A stretch of 64,000 nucleotides of DNA from the NCBI RefSeq assembly GCF_030818575.1, contig NZ_JAUTAL010000001.1, positions 372,001 through 436,000 on the forward strand. Direction: 5' to 3'. Positions 43,327 through 53,065 of this stretch are shown in pieces. This DNA comes from Chryseobacterium camelliae. Lineage in GTDB: Bacteria > Bacteroidota > Bacteroidia > Flavobacteriales > Weeksellaceae. The number at the start of each line of letters is the position of its first letter. The stretch's first letter is position 1. Position numbers and translations under genes: made by a program. The notes below the pieces were generated by a model. The model was not told the DNA's origin, searched no databases, and saw only the letters and a list, made by a program, of their open reading frames with translations.

Positions 43327-44567
43327 TGGTTAAGGTTTAGTTTGTTTAGATGGAATTCCCTATAGGTAAAAACTCCATTTTTAAATCCGATCACAGCGCC
43401 GAAATCAATCTTTTCAGCATTGCTATGCATGGGAAATACACAAGATCGGTAAGCATTCTTATCTGCCAGAGGTTTGGGAAAAACCTTGAAGTTAAGGCCA
43501 TCTTTAGAAACGGCTAAATAAAGAATTTCTGAGGTACATTTCTTAACATCTCCTGCGGCAATACACAGGAAATAATATCCTTCTGCATAAGTAGCCTGTA
43601 CATGCCAGGGAGCATATTGGGTGTTCACTTTTATCCAAGGTTCATTAATGAAATTTACAACTTTACTCTGTCTGAACTCTGAGAAATCCAGACCATTTAC
43701 TGAAGTCCTTCTGATTATGTAGGAAGGCTTATTACCGGGAAAGTTGGAGCTGATATTATTCTGAACTTCAAAGCTTATATATTGGGCACCATTATACACG
43801 ATAGTAGGAGAGATAACGTGATTATTTTTAGGAGAATAGGGTGGGTTACTGGTGTAGGCAACCTCCAGCGGGGTCCAGGAGACTCCGTCTGTCGAGGTCT
43901 GCCGTACTATTGTCCTTTGTGCGTTTCTCATTAGCTTTTTATAGTTGTTATAGCTTTTTTCTCCTCTTTTCTTTAATGCTTCAGCCTTAATCATGCTGCC
44001 CCTGTAATAAAGGGAAAATTTCCCGTTGTTATAATTCCAGTCCACATCAGACCAAAAACCTTGTATTTCTTCACCTTTTTTTTCTCTGAAACTCTCATGA
44101 ATTCCCGGGGTCATCTGTATCGGCCCACCACTATTACCTGTAGGAGGTGTCCAGTTTAAACCATCATTAGAAACAACAACAGTAGGATTTTCGTATCTTT
44201 TAGAGATCTGGACATTTTCAACAGCACCAAAATAAGGCGTGAATACCATCCAGTATTTATATCCATTGAATCCATTAGGGAAATATTCTACATCAGGATG
44301 ACAGTAGCTGAAATTAGGATTACTGATATCTTTAATCAGAGAAAGGTCATTTTCACCAGGGTGGTTGGCATTGGCAAAAGTTTTTATATTAATCATTCCC
44401 TTATCCGTAAAGTAATCTATAATTCCGGTGTATTCCTTATTGTTATCTGGAACAACAGGTACATTTTCAGGAAAAAATGGCTCTTCTATTTCTGAACAGG
44501 CTAATATAATAGCTAGTATGATAAAAGAACACGATGCTATTTTAAGTCTAAATGTCTTGTACATCAT
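43317..44567 (-). CDS. Lipoprotein with predicted beta-propeller (glycosidase-like) fold
   Basis: 416 aa. Lipoprotein signal with C24 in IILACSE. The mature protein repeats blocks of the type SNDGLNWTPP, STDGVSWTPLE, SVNGLDFSEF and SKDGLNFKVF, each following a WMVF- or YYLY-like strand. This is the S-x-D-G-x-x-W pattern of five-bladed propellers related to glycosidases and sialidases. No catalytic residues could be assigned. The gene overlaps the glycosyltransferase gene, suggesting a shared role in surface glycan handling. Confidence 0.72.
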   Translation of the reverse strand: MMYKTFRLKIASCSFIILAIILACSEIEEPFFPENVPVVPDNNKEYTGIIDYFTDKGMINIKTFANANHPGENDLSLIKDISNPNFSYCHPDVEYFPNGFNGYKYWMVFTPYFGAVENVQISKRYENPTVVVSNDGLNWTPPTGNSGGPIQMTPGIHESFREKKGEEIQGFWSDVDWNYNNGKFSLYYRGSMIKAEALKKRGEKSYNNYKKLMRNAQRTIVRQTSTDGVSWTPLEVAYTSNPPYSPKNNHVISPTIVYNGAQYISFEVQNNISSNFPGNKPSYIIRRTSVNGLDFSEFRQSKVVNFINEPWIKVNTQYAPWHVQATYAEGYYFLCIAAGDVKKCTSEILYLAVSKDGLNFKVFPKPLADKNAYRSCVFPMHSNAEKIDFGAVIGFKNGVFTYREFHLNKLNLNQWL

Positions 44568-44675
44568 ATTTTGTATTAGAAGTATGTAAGAATCTTATAT
44601 ATAAAAGTAGTTTAGGAAAACGGGTAGATTATGCTGTATTAAGTCAGAATGCAAATGCAGGTTGTATTTCATTTC

Positions 44676-44966
44676 TTATTTGCTGTCCTCTGGATTATGA
44701 TGGATTTTTAACGATTCTATGTATTTAGAGTAGCAAAGGAATCTTTCAAATGCTTTACTCTTTGCTTCATAATATCCCTCCCAGCCACTCAAAATCTCCA
44801 TATTTAGAATATATACTTTAAAAAACACAGCGCTGGGCATCAATAAGGACTTCACATAAATCTTATATTTAGGTTGTTGCTTAGGATATTGAGCATAATT
44901 GTTCGTTTCATCATTGATCTTTTCGGTATGATCAGAGATACGAGGGCAAGTATTTTTTATTTTCAT
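44676..44966 (-). pseudogene. Probable C-terminal remnant of a glycosyltransferase
   Basis: A 96-codon frame. From residue 33 it reads KYKIYVKSLLMPSAVFFKVY, then ILNMEILSGWEGYYEAKSKA and FLCYSKYIESL, the same pattern as the C-terminal membrane-associated part of WaaE/KdtX-like family 2 glycosyltransferases (F-x-K-x-Y, G-x-x-G, KY). The catalytic N-terminal domain is missing. It could instead be a small unknown protein. Confidence 0.45.
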
Positions 44967-45024
44967 CGGTACAGATGTTCAAAATGGTGATGTAAACTTT
45001 TATATTTAAAAGCCGGCATATATC

Positions 45025-45621
45025 TTACTTTCTGACCAGCTGTATAGATAACAGATCACTCTTCAAAATAATCCTGCTGCATTGTCCGTTTTGGAAAATA
45101 TAGGTGCTGCTGCTTTCATTATTTCCCGGAATCACATATCTGTGGGGAGTTACTTCCTTTAAATTGACTAATTTCTGCTGGCTATCGGAATATATGGAGG
45201 TAAGTTTCCGGGGTTCGCTAAAGAACAGGCTCAGCATATTATTGCGTATTTCACCTATCGGCAAAGCATGGGACTGATGGCCGTCATGCACAGTATAAGA
45301 ATTTCCCAGGTACTTTATTGAATTGTCTGTTTTAATTTTATCATTAGCCTGTCGGAAGACGGAACCGGATTTCAAAACTCCGTTTTCAAAAAGAGCATGT
45401 TCCTTACCAAGGATCACGACTCTTTTAATTAAAAATGTAATATCCGCAGAAAAGTTCAGCGTGATAACGAAGTTTTGATCACTTCCTGTTTTTTTCACAA
45501 TTGTACTGCCCACTATCTTATCATTATGAATAACATCATAATACTGAACGGTGTTTTGTCCGTAAGACATTGTTGAAATGAACATTAAAAATGCCAGTGC
45601 TGAAATACAATAGTTATTCAT
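45025..45621 (-). CDS. Secreted DUF6134-like protein
   Basis: 198 aa. Signal peptide ending STMSYGQ. The mature part opens VQYYDVIHNDKIVGSTIV and continues as beta strands with polar turns and a final SIQLVRK, the layout I associate with DUF6134 proteins (YDV...G...G); this assignment is from memory. Likely periplasmic; function unknown. It stands alone on the minus strand between the glycosyltransferase remnant and an 800-base gap. Confidence 0.68.
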   Translation of the reverse strand: MNNYCISALAFLMFISTMSYGQNTVQYYDVIHNDKIVGSTIVKKTGSDQNFVITLNFSADITFLIKRVVILGKEHALFENGVLKSGSVFRQANDKIKTDNSIKYLGNSYTVHDGHQSHALPIGEIRNNMLSLFFSEPRKLTSIYSDSQQKLVNLKEVTPHRYVIPGNNESSSTYIFQNGQCSRIILKSDLLSIQLVRK

Positions 45622-46419
45622 ATAATCTTCTTGTTTATTTTCCGATTCAATATCATTATCGTTGTGTTGGGACCGATCTTAAGGATTTTAAAGCGTGAGG
45701 CTCAATGCTGATGTAAAAACTGACATTGAAGTCGTTATTTTTTTGTGCTGACTTTTGCAAAAGTTCCTCTAATTCTGTCTGTTGGCGTCTTTAGGTTTGG
45801 ATGCTTAATCATCATGATATATTACTTTTTACTTCAGGTGCTCACTTACTAAATACAGTATTGCGAAAACCTTGCGTGGAAAATTGAATATATTTCAATT
45901 AATTTTTTAATTATCAGGAGATCAGTATCTTAATTTAAGTTACATTGCATTATTCTGCTTTCTTATCATTCACTACAAAAAGTTCATGTAAAATTTGTTG
46001 AGTACCTGGAGAATTATTTCATATTCTGAAACTCTAAAAAAAACTTTGGAATAATTTCATATTGTATCATACTGAATATTAGATCACTTGCTAAAATTAG
46101 ACTGCGTGTTCATAGAGATGATTTGATTATACGCCATGCATATAAGACCCGTAAAAACGGATCGCGCCTTTTTACGATCAATGAATAGAGGGTTTATTCA
46201 ATGCAATACCTACTTATGCTTATGCTATTCGGTAATGATAAGAGATTGTTTTATGCTGTATTAGAAACTATAACATGCGCTGTAGAAAGAGGTGAAAGTA
46301 AATTTGGTAATTAATTAAAATATAATTTTATATATGCAAAGATCATTATAGCAATGGATTCATTTATGTAAAATTCTAAATCATACAAATCTTGTCAATT
46401 TAAGTAATGATATTATGCA
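45622..46419. other. AT-rich gap with no recognised feature
   Basis: About 800 bases. No frame with protein-like composition was seen, nor a clear terminator or repeat. A short direct repeat (AATTATTTCATATT and AATAATTTCATATT near 46010 and 46060) is all that stands out. Confidence 0.5.
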
Positions 46420-47796
46420 TTAATTTTTTGCATTAATGGTATATCTTAAACCTGTCCGCAAACTGAAATTAACTGGATTTTTTTCAACATTGGTCCCATA
46501 TTCGTTTTTTTCAGGAAAGAAGTACCGTACGCCCGGTTCTATATACACCCCAAAATTTTTATTGAAACGATATTCCACTCCCGGGGCAGCGGCCAGGGAA
46601 AAACGGATGCTTTGCGGTTTGTAGGAAGGGTCGTTCTCTGTAAATTTTTCTCCGGCTATTTCATACTTATCTGTTCTTTTGGATGCCAGAGCTATATCAG
46701 CCTGCCCGCCGGCACCAACATACAATAGAAATTTGGGCTTGTTAATAAATCGGTAATTAAGCTGCACAGGAACACCAATATAATGGACTACCTGCTTTGT
46801 AGAATAATTATACTCATCAGATCCTGCATTAACTGTAGAACTGAGCTTTGTATAAAAAACTCCTGAGCTTATACTCCATTTTTTTGAAATGTCTGTATTT
46901 ATAGAAATACCTACAGATAATGCCTTGTTTTTTCTGATGGTTGAACTGACCTGCTGGTTTTGATTACCAACAACAATGTCATCAAGGTAGCCGGAGCCCG
47001 GACTGTCTACAGAAGATGGATCAGAACCAAATCCAGTATCATTGAATGAAGCATAGCCACTTGCTACTGAGGCTGCGCCTGGAATGATTCCGGCTGATAA
47101 TAAACTTCCCCCTAAGATTTTAATAATACTGGGCTTTTTGTTTTTAGCAAGAATTTTTCGCTTTATATTGATGTCTTCAATAAGTTTGTCTGCTGTAATA
47201 ATTTCATCATTTTGCTCAGCTGCTTTCACTAGCTCCTGAGTTGGACTTGTATTTGTTAAGTCTGGCCTTATTACAGTGTCATCGATGGCTACTGAAGGCA
47301 CTTTTGCGTTTGAGATGGATGTACCTAAAGATAAAGCGTTTACTTGATCGGGTTCAGTCCCTTTATCGGCAAAATGCTCTTCAGATTCCTTACCGATAGA
47401 ACTATTCTCTTCTATATCTGGTGTACCTGTACTAACCGGTGCTGTCGCCTGCAATAACTGTCGGTCATTGGGATACTGTGAATCCTGAGACATGCTTTCA
47501 TTTTGAAGTTCAGAGGGCTTATCAGCCGTTTTGTTCCTGCTTGCAATTGAATTTTTTTCGGATGGCGAAGGATTATCTTTTAAAAGAAAGAATAAGACGG
47601 AAAAAAGCAATAAGCAGGCAGCCACTGATGCTGCCAGAGTAACTAACCTGATGATGGGCGCTTTTTTGACCGGCACAATTTTTTCGTTATTTTCCGGAAA
47701 AATGCGGGCTTCTATAGCGTCCCAAAAATCATCTTCATATTGCGGATCATGATCATTAACCTTATCTCGCAGCTTATTTAACCATTTATCTTCCAT
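46420..47796 (-). CDS. Trans-envelope anti-sigma-like protein with C-terminal outer-membrane barrel
   Basis: 458 aa. Residues 1-45 form a cytoplasmic region (DDFWDAIEARIFPE), followed by one membrane helix (about 49-72, RLVTLAASVAACLLLFSVLF). A long polar, Ser/Glu-rich periplasmic stretch runs to about residue 250. The last 200 residues are amphipathic strands with LSVGISINTDISKKWSISSG, VQLNYRF and GLRYTINAKN, like PorT-type outer-membrane barrels. One polypeptide could thus link both membranes. It overlaps the ECF sigma gene upstream by 11 bp, so it is a probable anti-sigma partner. Confidence 0.75.
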   Translation of the reverse strand: MEDKWLNKLRDKVNDHDPQYEDDFWDAIEARIFPENNEKIVPVKKAPIIRLVTLAASVAACLLLFSVLFFLLKDNPSPSEKNSIASRNKTADKPSELQNESMSQDSQYPNDRQLLQATAPVSTGTPDIEENSSIGKESEEHFADKGTEPDQVNALSLGTSISNAKVPSVAIDDTVIRPDLTNTSPTQELVKAAEQNDEIITADKLIEDINIKRKILAKNKKPSIIKILGGSLLSAGIIPGAASVASGYASFNDTGFGSDPSSVDSPGSGYLDDIVVGNQNQQVSSTIRKNKALSVGISINTDISKKWSISSGVFYTKLSSTVNAGSDEYNYSTKQVVHYIGVPVQLNYRFINKPKFLLYVGAGGQADIALASKRTDKYEIAGEKFTENDPSYKPQSIRFSLAAAPGVEYRFNKNFGVYIEPGVRYFFPEKNEYGTNVEKNPVNFSLRTGLRYTINAKN

Positions 47797-48379
47797 AGCC
47801 TCCTTTATTACTGTTTTTGTAATCGGTAATTTTTTTTACCAGAATCTTTTTTGCCCTGTGAAACTGGGATGCTGAAGAGCTCTCCGCTATACCAAGACGT
47901 TTTGCTATTTCCTTATGCCCCATATTTTCAAATACAAAAAGGTTGAAGACGGTCCTGTAGCCATCCGGAAGTTCCTGAATCATTGAGTACAATACAGATT
48001 CTGGAACAGCTTCCACTTCAGGTTCATCATGATCACCAGTATCAGGAATTTCCTGGGGATCAACAGATTCTTCCATATTTTTAGTAGACGCCCGCAGGTA
48101 AGCTAAGGCTTCATTAATAATAATCCGAGTCATCCATGCTCTCAATGAACCATCTCCTCTGTACTCAAACTTATCAATGGACTGAAACATCTTTACGAAT
48201 CCTTCCTGTAGGATATCGCCGATCTGTTCACGATCACTGATGTAACGTCCGCATATCCGGATGAGATCCCTGGCATGCAAATTATAAAAATATTTCCAGG
48301 CATTTTTTTCCTTTTTTAGAAGGTCATTTACCAATTCCTGTTCATCGGAAATAATTACTTTTAAAGGATTGGCAGGCAT
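47786..48379 (-). CDS. ECF-type RNA polymerase sigma factor
   Basis: 197 aa from the ATG at 48379. An upstream in-frame ATG at 48457 would add 26 residues, but a -7 promoter box lies inside that extension, so the shorter form is preferred. Region 2 shows YISDREQIGDILQEGFVKMF and WMTRIIINEALAYLR. Region 4 shows LPDGYRTVFNLFVFENMGHK and EIAKRLGIAESSSASQFHRA. This is the standard Bacteroidota ECF layout. It overlaps the trans-envelope partner gene, a sign of coupled sigma/anti-sigma expression. Confidence 0.9.
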   Translation of the reverse strand: MPANPLKVIISDEQELVNDLLKKEKNAWKYFYNLHARDLIRICGRYISDREQIGDILQEGFVKMFQSIDKFEYRGDGSLRAWMTRIIINEALAYLRASTKNMEESVDPQEIPDTGDHDEPEVEAVPESVLYSMIQELPDGYRTVFNLFVFENMGHKEIAKRLGIAESSSASQFHRAKKILVKKITDYKNSNKGGYGR

Positions 48380-48442
48380 AGGCTGATCATCACTAGATTT
48401 TAATGACAAATTTAGGTTATTAAGAGTAAAACTGATGTCGTA

Positions 48443-48450
48443 CAAAGATA
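48443..48450 (-). promoter_or_regulatory. -7 promoter box of the sigma factor operon
   Basis: On the minus strand this reads TATCTTTG, a full TAnnTTTG match, 63 bases before the preferred ATG at 48379. It lies within the possible longer reading frame and so helps decide the start. Confidence 0.5.
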
Positions 48451-48580
48451 AATTCATAAAAACTTCATTAAATTTGAGTTTAATGCGTTTTCAAGTTGAT
48501 TTTTTCATCAATTGAAATGCTAAAAAGGGGCGCATCACTTTGGATGCTGTCCCCCCCTTCATAACCACATTAATCTCACA

Positions 48581-49069
48581 TTACTTAATCTCCACTGCAC
48601 TTAAGCTTCCTTCACCAGCGGTGCGTTTATTTACAATAAGGACAATGCTTGGGATGATTGTATAGGTCTGTTTTTTACCGACAGACTTTCTATAGTTGAT
48701 CACCAGTTTCCCATCTGCTTTTTTAACGACTGATTGTGCTTTCATTGATATGTTGTTCTTGCTTTCCTGGCCTATGACCGCTAAAACGTACTCCTTTGAA
48801 AAATCAATTTCAGTTGGTTTGGACTTCATTGTTGCTGCTGCCCCAAAGTATTTGTCAAATTCTTCCTGTGTGGCAATTTTTACTACTGCAGGCTTAGCCG
48901 TATTGTTGGTGAAATAATTTTTTGCTTCCCGAAACGTTATGCTTACTGCTCTGCCTGTTCTGCTATCCATAGTTGATAGAGCTTCTTTTTTCCTAGCTGC
49001 AACCTGTGCAGATGTTGATGTTGTGCTGATTGCTATTGCAAGGACAGCAAATAAAAATGTCTTTTTCAT
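48581..49069 (-). CDS. Secreted protein with PrcB-like C-terminal domain
   Basis: 162 aa. Signal peptide MKKTFLFAVLAIAISTTSTSAQ. The mature part has KIATQEEFDKYFG, then EIDFSKEYVLAVIGQE, and a later strand TIIPSIVLIVNKR. This order resembles the PrcB_C domain of protease-associated and other exported bacterial proteins. No enzyme residues are visible. It lies 84 bases downstream of a lipoprotein gene on the same strand. Confidence 0.66.
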   Translation of the reverse strand: MKKTFLFAVLAIAISTTSTSAQVAARKKEALSTMDSRTGRAVSITFREAKNYFTNNTAKPAVVKIATQEEFDKYFGAAATMKSKPTEIDFSKEYVLAVIGQESKNNISMKAQSVVKKADGKLVINYRKSVGKKQTYTIIPSIVLIVNKRTAGEGSLSAVEIK

Positions 49070-49153
49070 GCTTTTACTATTAATATTGTTAAACTAGAAT
49101 GATCATTTAGTACGCTTGGGCAATGATGCGAAGAGCACGGTAAAATATCTGTG

Positions 49154-49723
49154 CTATTTGGCACTCAGATTTTTGCATTGTACAAACTTGAAATGAATAG
49201 GTGAAGAAGCGACTACTTTTCCGTCCACTGAAATCTGGGTTGCCTGCACTTCAAAGTTGATTGTCTTTTTGGAGATGCTATATACCGGCTGGCTGGTTAC
49301 ATTGAAGGATACATTTACATTCTTAGTTTTCCCGTCTTCAAGAACGTCAAACTTCATCTGCTCTGGTGTAGCGAAGACATTGATAATCCCTGATTCTGTT
49401 GATACAGCCGAATAATCCATTTTGAGTAGTCCAAAAGGCGTTTTGGCAAGTGCGGTCTGCGCCTGTTGGCTATCCTTTATCACTAATGGTATGATCTCAT
49501 CTAATGGCATCTGGCCAAGCTCTATGCCCACACCACCAATAGCGAATTTGGTTGAATATTTTTTGGTAGCTGTACCGGTTACATTAAGTTCACCCGAATA
49601 TTGCCCGCCTACTGCCGTTACGTCTTTTGGCCTAATGATATCATCTCTTTCGCATGAGGTTAAGAAAAGGATGGTTAATGCTAAGACTGCAGCTACAGTT
49701 TTTGATATTGATACAATTTTCAT
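49154..49723 (-). CDS. Lipoprotein, DUF4840-like
   Basis: 189 aa. Lipobox FLTSC with C24. The mature protein begins with a YSGELNVTGTATKKYSTKF strand pair and is beta-rich throughout, with alternating hydrophobic residues to a final HFKFVQC. It resembles DUF4840 lipoproteins of Bacteroidota, a family without known function; the assignment is from memory. Probably co-transcribed with the following secreted protein gene. Confidence 0.66.
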   Translation of the reverse strand: MKIVSISKTVAAVLALTILFLTSCERDDIIRPKDVTAVGGQYSGELNVTGTATKKYSTKFAIGGVGIELGQMPLDEIIPLVIKDSQQAQTALAKTPFGLLKMDYSAVSTESGIINVFATPEQMKFDVLEDGKTKNVNVSFNVTSQPVYSISKKTINFEVQATQISVDGKVVASSPIHFKFVQCKNLSAK

Positions 49724-50696
49724 ATTTTAAATTCTTTAAATATTTTAATTAATGTCCTTATTTCGAGTACTCATTTAGTAAATGTGATATTTTTGAAAAC
49801 CTTGCATGAAAAAAAACATATAATATGTTAATTATTTGTAAATCAGGGTTTTATTTTTATGTTGATGACTGTTTGTCTTTGGACCAATACTTTTGTATGC
49901 AGATAAAATCTGTATGTAACCTAGGCTTTTTGCCATGATATACCTAACTCAAACAAATTAGACTTAATAATCAATTTTTAGATCAGATAATATGAATGTG
50001 CTGACGTTTACAATTTTGCGCCTACCTATAAATTTTTGCTTATTTATGAATAAGGATAATGCCTCCCAAAACCTGACCGTAACACCTGAATAAATTATCA
50101 AAAGATCAAATGGTGTGATTTAGTGCTGATGTAGTAATTATTTTTACTGTGTAATTTTTCTTTAATATCACAAAAGGAGTAAAGCATATTTTTGATGACT
50201 AAGTAAAACCATTAACTGAGGAATAGGAAAACTCGGTTGATAAATAGGGATGTGATGGGGAAGGGGGAGCGTACAGCGTGAAAGAGCTTGTTTTGGCAAG
50301 GATTAAAAACTACAAACCGAAGGTTCGACAGAGCCCACAAGTCACAAAAATTTTTAAACCTTGACTTGCTGTATCATCAGATCGATATTATGACGGCCAT
50401 CTTTTGGCTAAGTTTCTCAAAGCATTGCAAAATTATTAGTGATGCTATCTATGAACCGAAGTTGTCTGATGCCTGATTTTGGTATGCCCGGATGTTAATT
50501 TTTTTTCATCTTTACTGCTTGATAGAAGAATCTCTCCCATTTCTTTTTAAAGAGTCTAACCGGAAAAACTTTACAGAATGGATGAAAAATCCTGTGCTGG
50601 CCGGTAATTTATTATCAGAGATATAGGATAAAAAAGAAAATTTATCAAAAAAAATATTTTTTTAATATGATTGTAATCATGTTTAATATTTTTCGT
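49724..50696. other. Gap of about 970 bases without a recognised gene
   Basis: AT-rich. One forward frame of 62 codons (50288-50476) has no signal, motif or promoter and is taken as chance. No repeat was recognised. Confidence 0.45.
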
Positions 50697-50704
50697 TATA
50701 TTTG
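50697..50704 (+). promoter_or_regulatory. -7 promoter box of the duplicated secreted protein genes
   Basis: TATATTTG matches TAnnTTTG, 41 bases before the ATG at 50746. Confidence 0.55.
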
Positions 50705-50745
50705 TTAAGGTATTGAAATTTTGTAGAATCAAATAAAAAAAACAA

Positions 50746-51648
50746 ATGAAAAAAGTTTTATTACTTCCGTTACTCGGGTTTATTCTAATTACTAAAGCAC
50801 AAGTAGGGATAAGGACTGATGCCCCTTCAAGTACGCTGGATATTGCGGGATCATTGGAAGCCAGTTACCGTGAAATCACCGCTAACAGTACTTTATCCGC
50901 TACAGATTATCACGTATCATTTGCAGGTACATCCGCAGCAACGGCAAATTTGCCTCAAATGTCAACCTCAGACGGTTCCGCCTCAGATTTCAGGGGAAGA
51001 AAATATTTCATAAAAAATAACAGCTCGAGTTCTAATCTTACTTTAGCCGCGGCTTCCGGCCAGACGATACGGATCGGAGGAAGTAATGCGGCAAATAATA
51101 CGTATATTTTATCTCCAGGTGTACTGGGCATCCTTACCGCCAATGCGACCAATGGCTGGGATCTTGATCTCGCTGTCAATACCATTCCGGATACCAGCTG
51201 GAAGATCACGAACAATGCTTTTAACGGTACTTTGAATACATCACAGACTATCCCAACCGGCACTACGTATCAGACGATCACCGGGAGCAGTGTGACGGTT
51301 ACCGTACCCCCGGGATACAACCAGTCTATTGTGACGCTTAATTTTGACGGTTGGGGGCATACGTATTTTTCAGGTGTATCCATGGGTTCATTGCGGTTCC
51401 AGATCGTCCAGACGGGAACAGCTGCTACGACCTATGGCTCTACCACCATGAGCTCCTGGGCAGCCCCGGTCAATACATCAGGCTACTACAGGTATACCTT
51501 TCCGGCAGCGTACTCTATTTCTAATCTGGCTCCGGGAACCTACACTTTTAACTTACAGGTTGTAAGAGAAGGGGAGGCAGGTTCAGCACCCAATGAAGTT
51601 GTTATATGGGGAGTTCAAAGCAGAGCGGAAGTATACAGTAAAAATTAA
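50746..51648 (+). CDS. Secreted beta-rich protein, first tandem copy
   Basis: 300 aa. Signal peptide MKKVLLLPLLGFILITKAQ, then VGIRTDAPSSTLDI, the opening shared by many fibre-like Bacteroidota surface proteins. Residues 30-150 form a beta-rich, Ser/Thr/Asn-rich region and 170-300 a second domain (VTVTVPPGYNQSIVTLNFDG, ending AEVYSKN). There is no T9SS tail, so it is likely released or attached by other means. It is about 80 per cent identical by eye to the next gene, with long stretches of identical DNA. Function unknown. Confidence 0.78.
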   Translation: MKKVLLLPLLGFILITKAQVGIRTDAPSSTLDIAGSLEASYREITANSTLSATDYHVSFAGTSAATANLPQMSTSDGSASDFRGRKYFIKNNSSSSNLTLAAASGQTIRIGGSNAANNTYILSPGVLGILTANATNGWDLDLAVNTIPDTSWKITNNAFNGTLNTSQTIPTGTTYQTITGSSVTVTVPPGYNQSIVTLNFDGWGHTYFSGVSMGSLRFQIVQTGTAATTYGSTTMSSWAAPVNTSGYYRYTFPAAYSISNLAPGTYTFNLQVVREGEAGSAPNEVVIWGVQSRAEVYSKN

Positions 51649-51733
51649 TGTTTACCATACAGTTGTTGTATGCATACGCTAACTGATTAGGCACAGCCCC
51701 ATTAAATACACGATACTTAAAAATAATATTCAT

Positions 51734-52636
51734 ATGAAAAAAGTTTTATTACTGCCCTTTTTGGGAATAATTTTGATCACAAACGCGCAGGTTGGAATAA
51801 ATAATAATACGCCTTCAAGCACACTGGATATTGGAGGATCACTGGAAGGAAGTTACCGTGAAATCACCGCTAACAGTACTTTATCCGCTACAGATTATCA
51901 TGTATCCTTTGCAGGTACATCCGCAGCAACGGCAAGTCTGCCTCAAATGTCAACCTCAGACGGCTCCGCCTCAGATTTCAGGGGAAGAAAATATTTCATA
52001 AAAAATAACAGCTCGAGTTCTAATCTTACTTTAGCCGCGGTCTCCGGCCAGACGATACGGATTGGAGGGGGTAACACGGCAAATAATACATATATTTTAT
52101 CTCCCGGTGTACTGGGTATCCTTACCGCCAATGCGACCAATGGCTGGGATCTTGATCTCGCTGTCAATACCATTCCGGATACCAGCTGGAAAATCACAAA
52201 CAATGATTTTAACGGTACTCTCAATGCAGCACAGGCCATAGCCACCGGTAACACATATCAGACGATCACCGGGAGCAGTGTGACGGTTACCGTACCCCCG
52301 GGATACAACCAGTCTATTGTGACGCTTAATTTTGACGGTTGGGGAGACGTGGACCATACTGGGGTATCCATGGGTTCATTGCGGTTTCAGATCACTCAGT
52401 CAGGAACATCCGCAGCAACCTATACTTCTACCTCAATGACTTCATGGGCTGTTACAAACACAGGAGTATCCAGGATCAGATTTACGTTTCCGGCAGCGTA
52501 TTCCATTTCAAATTTAGCTCCCGGAACCTATACCTTTAATATACAGGTGGTGAGAGAAGGGGAATTGGGCTCTGCACCTAATGCAGTGAATATCTGGGGT
52601 ATTCAAAGTACTGCGAAGGTGTATAGCAAGAATTAA
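51734..52636 (+). CDS. Secreted beta-rich protein, second tandem copy
   Basis: 300 aa, the same length as the first copy. Signal peptide ends LITNAQ and the mature part starts VGINNNTPSSTLDI. The middle (residues about 35-150) is almost identical to the first copy; differences cluster in the last 100 residues, as expected after duplication with local divergence or gene conversion. No separate promoter box was found in the 85-base spacer, so both may share one transcript. A terminator follows. Confidence 0.78.
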   Translation: MKKVLLLPFLGIILITNAQVGINNNTPSSTLDIGGSLEGSYREITANSTLSATDYHVSFAGTSAATASLPQMSTSDGSASDFRGRKYFIKNNSSSSNLTLAAVSGQTIRIGGGNTANNTYILSPGVLGILTANATNGWDLDLAVNTIPDTSWKITNNDFNGTLNAAQAIATGNTYQTITGSSVTVTVPPGYNQSIVTLNFDGWGDVDHTGVSMGSLRFQITQSGTSAATYTSTSMTSWAVTNTGVSRIRFTFPAAYSISNLAPGTYTFNIQVVREGELGSAPNAVNIWGIQSTAKVYSKN

Positions 52637-53032
52637 AGCATATTTCAAGAAAGAAGACCATAATTTTTACCTGAAAAAAATCAGGGTGTTCCTTAGATTA
52701 TTCACTGAGTAACTCATCATAATCAACCTATTAAAGCCGTTAACCCAATTGTGGTGACGGCTTTTCCTTATGTTATTTTGCACAGCAGTATCATCAGGGT
52801 TTTCTGTCAGGTTATGAACAAAATGCCTGTGGGATCAAGATAATTTTAATGAAATCATTGCCAACGGCTAAATGTAAAGCTTTTTTATTTTCTACAATCT
52901 TCAGCAGGTTTTTGAACTATTGATTTCAAAATTTATTTACTTATTACACAGATTAATTGTTCAAAACAATGATTTAGATCATATTTATGTTAAATATTTC
53001 TATTCGTGTGGTATGTTGATAAAAAAAATTAA
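52637..53032. other. Spacer holding a terminator
   Basis: Contains the hairpin at 52733-52764; the rest is AT-rich with nothing recognised. Confidence 0.5.
52733..52764 (+). terminator. Terminator of the tandem secreted protein genes
   Basis: An 8-bp stem (52733-52740 with 52757-52764) with possible inner pairing of the loop, followed by TTCC and T-rich sequence, about 95 bases after the stop. Confidence 0.65.
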
Positions 53033-53040
53033 TATGTTTG
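53033..53040 (+). promoter_or_regulatory. -7 box in front of a decayed gene
   Basis: TATGTTTG fits TAnnTTTG, 26 bases before the ATG of the pseudogene at 53066. Confidence 0.45.
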
Positions 53041-53065
53041 CAACTACCCAAAAACTATATTAAAC

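Noticed and set aside
50288..50476. 62-codon plus-strand frame in the gap
   Set aside because: No supporting signal, motif or context; considered as a transposase relic but no recognisable motif was found.
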